From: Typha latifolia
Lineage: Eukaryota > Streptophyta > Magnoliopsida > Poales > Typhaceae
Assembly (NCBI GenBank): GCA_019914945.1
Contig: CM034099.1
Coordinates: 3,782,001 to 3,846,000 of the forward strand
DNA: 64,000 nt
Reading direction: 5' to 3'
Position numbers and translations under genes: made by a program
Shown: in pieces, positions 24,590-36,841 of the stretch
Position numbering within the stretch: the stretch's first letter is position 1
How the letters are laid out: each line of letters starts with the position of its first letter
Notes under the pieces: model-generated
Database searches by the model: none
Seen by the model: the letters and a program-made list of their open reading frames with translations, nothing else
What the model was told of the DNA's origin: nothing

Positions 24590-26251
24590 TGAGTACTCCT
24601 GCACAAAATCCCTCCTTTTTCCCCTCTTCTTCACCTACCCTCATTGCCCATTGCATTGATCGTTGCCGCCACCTCCACAACAAGTTCTGTCGCCACGTTG
24701 CCTGTTATCTTTCTTCATCTCTCTATCCATCTATCTATTTGTCTTGCTTTTTCGACATCTCATTCCTGTCTTCCACCAGTCTAAGGTGAGAGTCGTTCAC
24801 ATTTCTTGGAATTCTATTGTTGCCTCCTGTTTTAGTATTTCTTTTGGTTCTCACCCCAGCTAATGGAAGATCATAGTTTGTAGTTTTGTGGTAAATTTTC
24901 TTTTTGCTTTTCTCTATTAGGGATGAATTCTGTGCCAATTTGTTTCTTTTGTATGAGAAGTTGAAAGCTTTAGTCTCATGATTGATCGATCTGGGTGACA
25001 TTTTCTTTTACTTAGCCCTTTCTTAAGTGTTAATTGTAACTTTACTGATAGATTTATGATATTGGGGAACAAATTTTGATCTTGCAACATTTACCCCGTG
25101 AAGAGGTGAAATTTTGTGAGAAGGGAGAACCTATTCTTGCCTTACACTATTTTTCAACAACTATGCATGACCTCAGTCATGGGGTTTCAAAGTTTAGTTA
25201 TTAAGCTTGGTTCTTTGGATTCTTGAAGCTTGATAATGAGAAATATCTTGGATCATCTTATACAAACTATCTTTGAGTTGATTAATTTGTTTCCATAAGG
25301 AAAAAACTTAAACCTAAGAATTGAAATTGGGTAAGCATTCTGGAGATCAAATTTAACCACTATGTGAGTTAATTGGTAGGTGATTATATTGTTGAGAATA
25401 ATCGTATGATGTAGCATTAAACGGACAGAACTTTCATGATGAATATTCGTTTAAAGAACCTTTTCTTAGCTGTGCTTAAGCGGTGACATCCTCTTGGACT
25501 TCAATCTTTGAAATTTTGGTAGTTTGGTAGTTATTTGCTGGTCAATTTTTCCTTCCTTAGTCCTTGACCACCTAATCCTTGTTGTTTTTGCTTGAGTAGA
25601 CTTGAATTCTCCACTTCTCGTTGAACTTGCAAATCAAATCGTCCCCTTGTGGCAGGGTGCAGAATAGGATTGATGTTCCACATGTAGTCATACTATTGTA
25701 GTTTAAATAGTTGTTTAATATGATTTGGTTTATATAATATTTTTAATAGGTAGTTACTAAGGTAATGTTTATGCCTTTTGGTCTATTGTTTTTCTATGTT
25801 CAACACGTATATTTGAAGAGAGTGTTGTGGCCAGTAGATCTGTAGATGTGGTAAGATAATGCCCTAAGATGTTTGACAGAGGGTCTGAAAAGATTTGATG
25901 TGGTCAACCAAATTAGGAATATGGCAAAAGAATCAAACGGTCTCTATGAAGCAACTAATTAGTTAATTCCATTTTTCCGTTTCTCTAAACAAATAAAATG
26001 GCCATCTGTTTCATTAAGTTTCTATATTATACTAGATAGGGTGGAGATTAAGCTTTTGCTTGATTCTCATACTCATTAGTTACCCTTTCAATACATAATT
26101 CTGATTGTAGTGATATTTTGTTATTGAGAAGTAATTATCTTAGCAATGGAAGTCATTTCCTCCTACTTTATAGTTTATTCTGTTTGGGTTCTTTCAGCAT
26201 TTTATCTGGAGTTTTTGGTTCGATTAATCACAGTTCTTATCTTCTACTCCA
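24590..26251 (+). other. Candidate ABCI1 leader exon and leader intron
   Basis: A pyrimidine-rich stretch (about 24600-24785) ends in CTAAG|GTGAGAGT, a good splice donor at 24785/24786. A good acceptor (CTACTCCAG|GTTTTG) lies at about 26251, some 65 bp before the ABCI1 ATG. This would give a leader intron of about 1.5 kb. It is inferred from signals only. Confidence 0.45.
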
Positions 26252-26315
26252 GGTTTTGTAGTGACATCTCACACTTTAGTTTCCAATCTCCAGTCGAAAG
26301 ATTTAACAAATACAT

Positions 26316-26990
26316 ATGCCCCCTCTCAAACCTCCACTTCCTCGAATACTCCTAAACAATGTCTCCTGCATGCGCAATGCACAAACAGTCCTCCGTAATA
26401 TTAATGTCTCTGTGCATGATGGCTCTGCTCTTATGTTAACCGGTGCCAATGGTTCCGGAAAGACAACCTTACTTCGCATGCTAGCTGGATTCTCTCGCCC
26501 CTCTGGTGGCGAGATCCTTTGGAATGGGCATGATGTTACATCTCCTGGAGTTTTTCAACAGTACAAGCTGCAACTTAATTGGCTATCACTAAAAGATGCC
26601 ATAAAAGATAAGCTGACTGTCTTAGACAATGTTCAATGGTTTGAGGTATTGGAAGGAAAATGTGGAAAGTCATTGGGTGCACTCGAACTAATGGGGCTTG
26701 GTAGGCTTGTGAACGAGAAGGCAAGGATGCTTTCTATGGGCCAGAGGAAGCGGTTGCAATTGGCTAGATTGCTAGCTATAGATAGGCCAATTTGGTTGCT
26801 TGATGAGCCCTCGGTTGCTTTGGATTCTGAAGGGGTTCGGTTGTTGGAGTTCATAATAGCTGAGCATCGCAAGAAAGGGGGAATTGTCTTTGTGGCGACG
26901 CACCTGCCTATTGAGATCGAAGATGCAATGTTTCTTCGGCTTCCACAGAGGTTCCCTAGAAGGAAAACCTTGGTCGATCTGGTCCACTAA
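26316..26990 (+). CDS. ABCI1: ABC transporter I family member 1 (CcmA-like ATP-binding protein)
   Basis: This is the ATP-binding subunit of the mitochondrial cytochrome c maturation machinery, related to bacterial CcmA. The single coding exon encodes 224 residues. The Walker A motif GANGSGKT spans 43-50, the ABC signature LSMGQ 139-143, Walker B with IWLLDEP 159-165, and the switch His is about 196 (ATHLP). The length equals the usual stand-alone nucleotide-binding subunit with no membrane domain. It would pair with a CcmB-type membrane protein, in plants often encoded by the mitochondrion. The gene sits inside the remains of the second eL28 copy, whose promoter points at it. The reading frame is intact. 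Confidence 0.95.
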   Translation: MPPLKPPLPRILLNNVSCMRNAQTVLRNINVSVHDGSALMLTGANGSGKTTLLRMLAGFSRPSGGEILWNGHDVTSPGVFQQYKLQLNWLSLKDAIKDKLTVLDNVQWFEVLEGKCGKSLGALELMGLGRLVNEKARMLSMGQRKRLQLARLLAIDRPIWLLDEPSVALDSEGVRLLEFIIAEHRKKGGIVFVATHLPIEIEDAMFLRLPQRFPRRKTLVDLVH

Positions 26991-27299
26991 TGTAAACATA
27001 AATCTACATATGTTTCACTTTTAGTTGACTGCCTATAAGGTTGTGTACATTGGTGCAAAATTATTCTTTCACTATTAACAGTACTTTGTTGTAACGTTAT
27101 CAAGGATATCACTTGAATGACAAAGTAAAGTTAATTGTGACTTCCACAATGAGAGTATTTGGTTGTTAGAAAGTGGGGTTAAAAATACTCAAATTCAGAC
27201 ATTTTTTAATTTTTGATGTTTGGTGGTAAAATATAAACAAAAAAAACTAAATTTTTTTTACATATAACAAATAGTTTCATTATTTTATTTTTTTTTGAC

Positions 27300-27960
27300 T
27301 TGCATGCGATTTATTCATTTTAGTCGTACCCAGATTTATCATTTGCTTGGCAATATCAATTGTGATTTGTTTCATATATTGAACTTAAACCTGTAATCCT
27401 AGTAAATGATGCTTTCCGAGAGCAGCATTTATTTGCTTATTATATATCTGTAATCATTTTGTGTGTTCATTTTTCCTCAGTTGAGTGACAGCTACTACCT
27501 TCTATTGGCTGTTTCTTTTTCACTCTAATTTATCAGTTGGAAGACTTTTCTTTACTAGAGCTGTAAGACTTCTTCCATCTGCGAACTTTAATTGAAGATA
27601 TTGGTTTTTGTGGAAGATGATTATGATAATGACGATGATAATGCGTCTGACGAAATCAACAGTCTGAATCATGCAATGTTATTATGAGAATATGCTTCTG
27701 CTGTTAGAACTAGTTGTGATCTCTCAGCTACCTCTTGTTGAAACTCATTTGCTATGACTTTTTGGGATGCAAGTCTTCCACCTTCTCTGATTGGTGTCTG
27801 CTAATGCCTGACGACTCTCTTGCATGTACTTTACCTTATACCAAACATTTTACCAATATCTTCGTGTGTCGAATTTTGTGTTATTATTATAATCTTTTGA
27901 CTTCTTATTTGAAATTATAACAGAAGTTTGTTGAGCAATAGGATTTTTGAAAATTCACAA
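27300..27960 (+). pseudogene. 3' remnant of the second eL28 copy
   Basis: The sequence aligns with parts of 18795-20960: late intron 2 (CATTTATTTGCTTAT...TTTTTCCTCAG), the first few bases of the last exon (TGAGTGACAGCTACTACC), and then, after a deletion of about 150 bp, the 3' flank (TATTGGCTGTTTC...). The whole coding part of the exon after the deletion point is gone. Confidence 0.85.
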
Positions 27961-28519
27961 CAATAGAAAAAAAGTTCACCTGCTTGATATTTTATTTGAT
28001 GAACAATTGTGAATCCGGGCACTTACACGAGGTAATTTGGTAGTTTAGCTTAATTCAATTAATGGATGACAGTGCGGTAACTTATAAGACAACATGACAA
28101 CACAATGGCTCTCGTCTATGTATCTAGAGAGGATTGACCTTTTATTCAGCTCATATCATATCTAATCTTTGAGCTCATAAAAAAATAATAATCATGAATC
28201 CAAATAATTAATAGCCTTCGGGCTCATAAAAAAATATAATCATGGATCCAAATAATTACCTTTTTTATATGTAATGCCCTTGCTGCTGCAGCCCATGAGT
28301 CAATCAACATCAATTTCCAGTAGAGAATTTTCTTTCACTCTGGAAAGTGTTAATAAAAGAATAGTTAGAAGAAACTAAAAAAAATAGTCTTCAACTCACG
28401 CGGGACCCAGAAGGGGCTAGGCGTATACGGCAATTATGAAAGTAATAAACAAAATAAACAAAATAGCTGTCTCGCAACTGCTTGCCAGACTGTCTAACTA
28501 CGGGCAGCGAGCTGCCCGC

Positions 28520-28560
28520 GCCAAAAAAAAAAAAAATATATATATATATATATATATTCA
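28520..28560. repeat. Poly-A/(TA)n tract upstream of AG-peptide copy B
   Basis: A run of about 14 A is followed by (TA)n. It interrupts the promoter segment shared with copy A just after the GCAGCTGCCCG-type match, so it arose or expanded after the duplication. Confidence 0.85.
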
Positions 28561-28688
28561 AATTAAAAAATTTTAAAAAGAAAACACTGCCCGAATCTGT
28601 CGATAAAAGTCCCTCTGTCATCTCCCATTCCATTCCCCACCCAAAAGTTCTCTCTAATCTCCTCTCTTCCACCCCAACCCTAGTCGTC

Positions 28689-28877
28689 ATGGCCGCCGTC
28701 GATTCTAGGGTTCTCTCCGTCCTCCTCGTCGCGGTGTCGGCCATGGCTTCCCTCGCCGCCGCCGCAGACGCACCAGCGCCGAGCCCCACTTCCAGCGCGA
28801 TGACTCTCTCCTCGCCGTTCGCCGCGGCTGTCCTCTGCTCCGCCGCTGCGCTGCTCTTCGGATCTCTCCGCCACTGA
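28689..28877 (+). CDS. Arabinogalactan peptide (AG-peptide), copy B
   Basis: This is a paralogue of 21475-21660 with 62 residues. It has a signal peptide (to about AAAADA), the mature motif APAPSPTS (28-35), and a hydrophobic GPI-type tail ending LLFGSLRH, identical to copy A at its end. Changes cluster in the signal peptide and in the residues after the motif (SSAMT instead of GGMA), while the mature glycosylation motif is unchanged. This suggests the gene has stayed under selection although its neighbours in the same duplicated block decayed. Gene start and stop both align with copy A. Confidence 0.9.
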   Translation: MAAVDSRVLSVLLVAVSAMASLAAAADAPAPSPTSSAMTLSSPFAAAVLCSAAALLFGSLRH

Positions 28878-29099
28878 TGGATCCGACGGCTGCGATGCGG
28901 ATCGCGTCTTCTCCCGGGATCTGACGGCGTATGGTGGTTATCTGTCTGGGCGTTACATATCATCATATTCGTTTTTGCTTCCTTCTAGTTCCACCGCATT
29001 GTTTGATTTGATGATACTCTAGGGTTTCTGTGGCTCGAATAGTTCATCCGATCTGTATAAGACTTATGTACCTATATGATTCGATGCGTGTTTTACTTC

Positions 29100-30340
29100 T
29101 AATATATTCTAAAATTTTCGCGCTGAGAGCTTCAGTTTCGTTTTTTTTTTACCTCTCTTCATTTCACTTCTCAATTAAAGTTTGAAATAGTGTACATCAC
29201 TGGAATTCCCATTTGGCAGGGGTGAAATTGTAATATATTAAACCGTGTGGGAATTGGTAGGAGTAATATCCTAATATCTAGGAAGATAAAAAGGATTCAA
29301 ACAAAAGAAAATTCATTGATTAATTTTAAATGATATCGATGATGCTTTGGATAATTTTATATCTAAAATATTTTTAAAAAAATACTAAGTCCAAGTGTCC
29401 AACTTGCACTGTCTTGAAGAGCTTATTCTTAGCATAAATTCAAACCAAAAGAGGATGATAAGATAATCTGACTAACAAAATGTTAACACGGTTTTGAACT
29501 CTTGATCATCAAAATAATCCAATTCTGATATTATATTAGAGAAAAATAATTATAAAAAATTTAATACTGTGGCTCTGGAACGCTGTCAATTACACCTATT
29601 TTTAATCTTGTTCTAGGTATCTTTAAAAGACTTGAACGAGCCGAGGACAAATTGAGTGGTTGACTGTAAATTAGAATAATAGTATTATTGTTAAGTTAAT
29701 ATAAAAACTAGTTAGTTCAAGAGATTTTATGTCAAATAAATATTATATGATGAGGTGAGGAAAAAGGGAGCGCATGATTGAATAAATAATTATTTTAAAC
29801 GATGTAATTTTAAAGACAAAAAGAAAATTATTTGATTTGTTAATAAATATAACTAGTTGATTAATTGAGAACAAAGAGAGAATAAGAATGCCAGAATGGG
29901 CTTTAAGAGGACTTGCTGCTTTTACTCCGTCAATTCAGGATAAAACATAGAGGCTCGTCAATATTTTGGATAACTTGTACTAATGGAACCAGATTAAATG
30001 GATCGATAACACAAACACAGGTATAATCCATATAATTATTCATGTTAAGTGGGTCAAAGCCATTTGTAATAATAAGGGAATTATCTGGATAAGTCTGAAT
30101 AAAGACTCATTTATTAACAAAAAGCGATCAAATGCTATTTTTTTCTTTCTTTCTTTCTTCCGATTAAAATCCTTAGGGCGAGCTAAATTGTGGGTCTCCA
30201 GGTTGTTAACCAAAGTAGCAATTAAATAGACCACTGGCATTCACGGAGTTTAACTAAGGGAACCTAATGTTGGGTTGGATACGAAAGAGAGGGATGGATT
30301 AGCTGATTAGTTCTAGTTCTATTCGGTGTGGTACTTAAGA
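29100..30340. other. AT-rich space before VTI1, no gene
   Basis: I see no exon, RNA gene or clear transposon end. The last 150 bp should belong to the VTI1 promoter. Confidence 0.5.
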
Positions 30341-30498
30341 GACTTAGAGTAGCTTAATACGAACCGGGGGGTTTAAAGAGAGAAGCAAAAAGGCCCACAC
30401 CGCCGCACGCCTTCTTGACCTCGTTGCCTCGCTCCTTTTGTTCGTCTCTTTTCTCCTCACCAAAAAGTTCCCCCCTTCTCTCCTCTGTCCGTCGCCAG

Positions 30499-30752
30499 GT
30501 ATCAATGCAACAATCCTTGGCCCTATCAAATAATTCCACGCATCTCCATCTGTTTTCTCTGATTCGATTCTCCTCTTCTCTGGATTGGATCGTTTTCGGT
30601 TAATTTCTTTTTTTCTTTTTTCTTTCGAGTCGTTTGCTTCTATTACAATCGAGACCCGGTTGCTAGGGTTAGAATTTTGGAAGGGATTGATCAGGGGATT
30701 AATCGATTTTGTATCTCTAAATTCGTGTTCCTTTTATTTATTTATTTTGCAG
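30499..30752 (+). other. Probable intron in the VTI1 leader
   Basis: The donor CGCCAG|GTATCAAT (30498/30499) and the acceptor TTTTGCAG|AACTG (30752/30753) bracket a T-rich stretch ending 15 bp before the ATG. This is inferred from splice signals. Confidence 0.6.
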
Positions 30753-30767
30753 AACTGCTGATCCGCG

Positions 30768-33341
30768 ATGAGTGAGGTATTCGATGGCTACGAGCGCCAG
30801 TACTGCGAGATCTCCGCATCTCTCTCACAAAAGTGCTCATCGGCTTCTATTCTCGACGGAGGTAAGATTTTGGTCTGGATCAGGAGTTTCATTTTAGTTC
30901 GATTTTGCATTCTCATCTTTGATCTGTGATTCGTTTCGTAGAGAAAAAGAAGCAGAAGGTGCAAGAAATCAAAACCGGATTGGACGATGCTGAAACTTTG
31001 GTAGATTTTGTTTGCATGATCTGCTGATGGTTGTGTTTGTAAAGGAAAAAATCGCTTTTCTTAATCGTAAAACGGACGCGATTTAATCTTCTTTGCAGAT
31101 TAGGAAGATGGATCTGGAGGCTAGAAGTTTGCAGCCAAGTATAAGAGCTGGATTGCTGGCGAAGTTGAGGGAATATAAATCTGATCTGAACAATTTAAAG
31201 AGTGAGCTTAAGAGAATTACAACCGCTAATTCTGCCCAGGCAACACGAGAGGAGCTATTGGAGTCGGGGATGGCAAATACGCTAGCAGTAAGCTGATGCC
31301 TCCTAATTCTCCTGCCAATTTTGAAGCTTTATGCATCCCTATTACTTTCATTTGGCATTATCTTTCCCAATTTTAATGTATTAATTGGTGTTGCTTTTCT
31401 ATGTTATTATAGCTTGTACCTACAACTGCGTTTAGATCATGTTAAACTTATTAAGCCGCACTTTTATTCTATTGGCACCTGAAACTTGAACATCAAAAGC
31501 CACATATCTTTGGGATCTCTTCTACATTCTCATATTTAGAGTATGATTTTTTCACTATATAATTATATGTTGATGCTGTCCTTCTAGCTCCTCAATATGG
31601 TTAAAACATGTTGAAAGCTTGAACCTAGAAATGTTTGTAAGGTATATATTTAAAAAGCATTATATATATATATATAAACTAAATGATGTTGGATTCCCGC
31701 ATGACATGGATTTCTACTGCAATGACAACTTTGGGATAAGATATTGCTTCTTCTTTCATCCAGTGTGCTAGTTTGTATTCTTCCTCTCGTCCCTTGTTTT
31801 TCTAGTTCGCCATCTCGCAGTAGTGATTGCGGGTGAAAATTGTATGATTACATCATAGACATCCTCTTGGTAATTCTAACAAACATGCAGAAGCTTGTAA
31901 TGAAAATATAAAAGAAAGGAAACACACAGGAAAATGAATCTTTGATTGCTCAAAACCTTAACAACTAGACTTATTATGCCTAATTATACTAGTAAGGAAA
32001 GGGTATGTGTCCTGGACTAGTTGAGTTATGATATTTTCCTATAAAGAGGAGAAGAAGAAGAAGAAGAAGAGAGTGGATATGAAAAAAAATAATGGCATCT
32101 AAAATAAGTGGGTATAACATTTATTTTTATAAATTTGTTTCTATACCATAACGCTTCTTTTTCTTCTCTCAAATTAACATTTTGCAATATCAATGGCCTT
32201 TGGCTTGTTTGATAGCTCAGAGGGTTGATATCCAGCAAGTCCAGGTGGATATTGTAATTAAATCGTTATTATATGGTAAAGTTAACTATGTATGATTTTG
32301 AGCTAAGAATATAGAATGTACATCGGTATACATTGCAACTAAGAATGCTTATGTTGCCCCTCTTGATTCACATATCATCTACTCCTTTTTGTTTGTGCAA
32401 ACTGTTGTAATTCTGTTTGACCAATTAGAGATTCAGTGTTTATGTTCCTTTGAGGTTATCTCTTGTCATCTTATCGTTCTTTATAAATGTATCATTTTTC
32501 CTTACCACATCAGGGAGTTAAAAATTTCTCCCTTTCCCTCTAATATGCCATTGGATAATTGAATGGTGCAGATGTCTTCTGATCAAAGAGGAAGATTGTT
32601 GATGTCAACAGAAAGACTGAATCAATCAACTGACAGAATTAAAGAAGGTCGAAGAACTATGCTGGAGACAGAGGAACTTGGTGTATCTATTCTTCAGGAT
32701 CTGCACCAACAGCGCCAGTCTCTGCTGCATGCTAATAATACAGTATGGCCATCATTTTCCTTGATACGTATAATGTTATGGAAATCTTTTTATAAAATGT
32801 TCTCACAGTTAGATTGCTTTAGACTCTAAATATTATGAACAGGTTGACATGCAGTAGAAGAAAATATTTTGAGAATATATCCATCAACAATATAATGTTC
32901 AAAGCTTCAATCCAGATTCTCTCCATTGTATTGTACTTTCGCTCAATCATTTAATCAACTGTGCTTTCTTACTTGCTAGTGCTAGCGAAGAACAAGATGA
33001 ATGCCACAAACCCACCCAATTTTGACACCCCATCCTGCTTCCTTGAATTGTGCCTGACAGTTTAGTGAGCAGCTTTAGCTAAATGAGTTGCCAATTCAGA
33101 TGTTTTTGAGTAATTATGTACTTCATTTGCTTGACATTATGTTGTTTTCTGGTGGTGGTGATGGATCTCTTTCGTGGCTTGATTTCAGTTGCATGGAGTG
33201 GATGATTACGTTGGCAAGAGCAAAAAGATCCTATCAGCTATGTCAAGAAGAATGGACAGGAACAAGTGGATTATTGGGGGCGTCATTGTTGTCTTGGTGT
33301 TAGCCATTCTTCTGATCCTGTACTTCAAACTTGCTCATTGA
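30768..33341 (+). CDS. VTI1: VTI1-type Qb-SNARE (vesicle transport v-SNARE)
   Basis: This tail-anchored SNARE drives fusion in traffic between Golgi/TGN, prevacuole and vacuole. Five exons, 30768-30861, 30942-31000, 31099-31287, 32572-32742 and 33189-33341, give 221 residues, the usual VTI11/12 length. The N-terminal helical (Habc-like) domain covers about 1-110 and starts MSEVFDGYERQYCEIS. The SNARE motif covers about 125-190 with the central Gln at about 161 in LHQQRQSL. The membrane anchor is 198-217 (WIIGGVIVVLVLAILLILYF), leaving four luminal residues. The leader also appears to carry an intron. Which VTI paralogue this is cannot be decided. Confidence 0.96.
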
Positions 33342-33599
33342 ACCCTTGCTACGGGAGACTCAAATAATTCTGTCTTTGGATTGTGTTTGAAGGCCACTGA
33401 ATTCTGTACATGTGACTCAAACAGTCTCTTCGTCTTTTTTCCTTATTGTACCCTTGTGCTGTATCTAGTTTGTTGTTGTGGAAAAGAGAGACGTCTTTGG
33501 CTCTTCACATGTTGTCGATATATATATAGTCTGATACCGAGTGCTTTTATGATGCTAGTAACGTCTTGACTCAAATCCGTAATTCTGTCGTATGTAAAA

Positions 33600-35690
33600 T
33601 TAACTCACGGTCACTTTAGGAGGCTGTTTGGTTAAGCAAGAATAAGCCTCATATTTTAAAATAAACTTTCTTTATTTCGAAATAAGTATGCCAGTTGAGT
33701 TTGACCTATGTATGGTTTTGCTTTCAAGGAGATTGCATCGTTGGAGAACAATTCGAAGGTCCTTCATTAATAAAATTGATGCAGACCCAAGTCAATATTC
33801 CCTATTGTAAATTATCTACACAAATAAATTCCACCAGCGAGGCTGAGGAAGTTGATTATTGACATCACCAAACTTTAGCCATATGAGTGAGTCCAAGGAA
33901 ATTAAACAGCCTAGCCATAAAACATCTGCCTATGCCTTCATTACATTTCTGTCCGACTACCACATCCACATATACATTCAAATGACTGTCCGAGGAGATA
34001 AATAAAACAGGATATGATATTCACACTCCGACACAACGCTTGACTCTAATTAGAGGTGAAATATTTCATTAGATCATTGTCTCCCCTTATATTGATTTAG
34101 CACCATAATTATCAACAAAAACAACTACAGCTTCAGCACTCAGAGAAGGAAAAAAGAAGCTAAATACACAATTTTCAGGAGCCATATCCTTTATTCCTTT
34201 TAATTAGAACTTCTATCCAAACTTACCTCAAAGTCAGCATGAAGAGAAAGACAGAACTTCAGATATTAGATAATAAGATAGACCGGATCTGTCAAAATAT
34301 CTATTTCACTACATTAGTTTACAAAAAAATACAAGAATAACTTATATTAGTATAAACTCTCTTATACTAGTATTAAAAATTAACATAGCTATACTACTAG
34401 CTATTCTACAAAAGTGAATAGGGCCTCAAGTATCCATGAGAAAAAGTCTCTTCTAACTAGTCAATTGTATTTTGCCACTCAGGGAAAGACAAAGCAACAA
34501 TACAAGGATAAATATCTCTATACTTCCATTCACTTCTTTTCCGGTCCAATTAAGGGTATCTACTGGATATTGCAGTACAAGCACTGACATTTTCAACATA
34601 CCAACTCCATACCAAACCTGACCCAACTGTAGTAGAAGATCAAATAAAAAAAAACTGGAGTAGAAGATCAAATAAAAAAAAACTGGAGTAGAAGATCAAA
34701 TTAAAAAACAACTGGAGTAGCAGACTAACCAGGATACCAGGTAATTCAGCCTAATTCTTGGGAAAATGAAGGCATAAAGTTATATAATTCCTATTCCACC
34801 ACCTCATTTACATATACCTGCTCATTAATTCCTATACAAGTAGGTATCCTCTATGATATCTATGATTTGCCTCTTAGAATAATGTGCTATTCCCTACATG
34901 TGTGGCTCCTTTGATTCAACCATGATTAACTGCTGCACAACTCAAATCCAACAAATGAACAAACTTGCTCTTAAACTTGATAACAATTCACAATGAGCAA
35001 CACATTATGCATCTTTTCTCGTTTCCTCTGCCAATACCAATGGCATGTGCCTTCATGTAAGATCAGAACTAATTATAACAAATATTTGAGCAATACAATC
35101 CTCTTCAACTTCACAAGGGAACATATCACAACACTGTAGAAAAATAAGATATCTAGGAAGGCAGCACATTGAAAGAAACAAACTTAGAATTCACAAGATG
35201 TTTTAAAAAGTTTTACATTCACCTTGGAACCAACAGCCCAAACAATTAAGATTTCAGTGCACAACAATTGGAGATTTTCAGAATAGCAATCATACAAACA
35301 GATGAATAAGGCAAGCTAATAACATAATAGGCATAACCATATAACACATCTCATTACAAAGAGTAGCAAACTCCAACCTATTGCTCATTTATCATACAGA
35401 CTCGGATAAACTATAAAGAAACAAGACCGTGTTATTCTGGTCCATCACTCAGAACATAAATGAAGTTAGCTATCTAAATAACTAACCACAAAAACGTTAA
35501 AAAATAACCAATTCTTTCAGAGGACAAGAGATTCTGCTCAACATTTAAAGGCTCTCAGCTAGAAAAGTAGCTGAATCAAAGTGTTCAACAAACATCACCA
35601 AAACAAAATCCATGTTCTCTTAAACCACTAACATCGAATCCAATTCCAAATAAAAAAAAAGTAATCTACCAACTACATTGCCGACATCAA
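33600..35690. other. Space between convergent VTI1 and eS30, no further gene
   Basis: The genes on either side end towards each other. The stretch is AT-rich with short repeats, including a small tandem repeat at 34631-34715. Nothing coding was recognised. Confidence 0.55.
34631..34715. repeat. Tandem minisatellite, three units of 28-29 bp
   Basis: The units at 34631-34658, 34659-34686 and 34687-34715 each start AGTAGAAGATCAAAT and end AACTGG. The third has one inserted base and a substitution. A further AGTAG follows, marking the start of a lost unit. Confidence 0.9.
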
Positions 35691-35694
35691 TCTA

Positions 35695-36123
<429 letters not shown>

Positions 36124-36171
36124 CTCTGGATTGCAGCGGAGGAAAGGAGGGAGAGAGAGCGGCTACGGGTA

Positions 36172-36220
36172 TTAGGGTTTTGAAGAAGAGGAGTAATATG
36201 GAGCTGCAATTTTATATATA
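36172..36220 (-). promoter_or_regulatory. eS30 core promoter: TATA box and telo-box
   Basis: In gene sense TATATATAAA (36211-36220) lies about 90 bp before the ATG, and AAACCCTAA (36172-36180) lies between it and the ATG, inside the likely leader. Both are common in plant ribosomal protein genes. Confidence 0.75.
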
Positions 36221-36344
36221 GTACGACTTGGCGAATCAAGAGTCGTTCCTAGGACTAAGATGATGAGGCCTATTCATTTATTCATTAGACGGCTGTGATT
36301 CTGCTCTGATAGTTTATTGGGAATAGGCTCCGTTGTCATAAAGC

Positions 36345-36841
36345 TAGGCTTGAAATTAAATTTGAGCCAACCAACCTGGCTCGATAAAGCTCAAATTTAT
36401 ATATATATAATATGAGTAATATTAAATTAATATAAACTATTATATTTAAAAAAATTTACCTATTCAGAAACGCAATTATCTTTATTGTTTGTAATTTATA
36501 TTTTGGTTGTACGTAGTTTTCTAACTCATTTATCTTTATTACTTGTAATTTATATTTTAGTAATATTTATATCTTTATAGTTGAATTATGTTTTATTTCA
36601 AGTTTGATTCAAATCTAAATTAATTCAAGTTTGCTTAGACTCGAAAATAATTTGAAATTGATAAGGCTTGAAATTGCTAGTTCAACAACTCGTTTAAGCT
36701 CTAAATTGGCTCGAGTTCAAAATTGACTCGGATTGAAATTATTTTAATTCAAACTTGATCACAAAAATAGGTTCAAAATTAATTTCAATCCAAACTTGAT
36801 TAGAGTTAGGCTGGATCAGTCACTGCTCGTTTACACCCCTA
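36345..36841. mobile_element. Degenerate hAT-like element, left end unclear
   Basis: The right end, reverse-complemented, reads TAGGGGTGTAAACGAGC, matching the termini of the elements at 6052 and 45478. The interior is filled with diverged copies of GGCTCGA/AATTGACTC-type repeats. I found no matching left terminus or 8 bp duplication, so this is an old or truncated copy. Confidence 0.55.

Larger units (their letters stand above)
22165..29090 (+). repeat. Duplicated block, copy B, decayed and invaded
   Basis: Matching to copy A begins in the last ferrochelatase intron (TATAAATACT.ACGCTGCTAATCC) and is lost inside the eL28 leader intron at about 23340. It resumes at about 27300 in what was eL28 intron 2 and runs past the AG-peptide gene to about 29090. 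The unmatched 23340-27300 holds ABCI1. Within B, the last eL28 exon is removed by a deletion between ACTACC and CTATTGGCTG (about 27500). Confidence 0.9.

Noticed and set aside
26633..26999. Minus-strand frames over ABCI1
   Set aside because: They are shadows of the plus-strand ABC protein, whose Walker A, signature and Walker B motifs fix the true frame.
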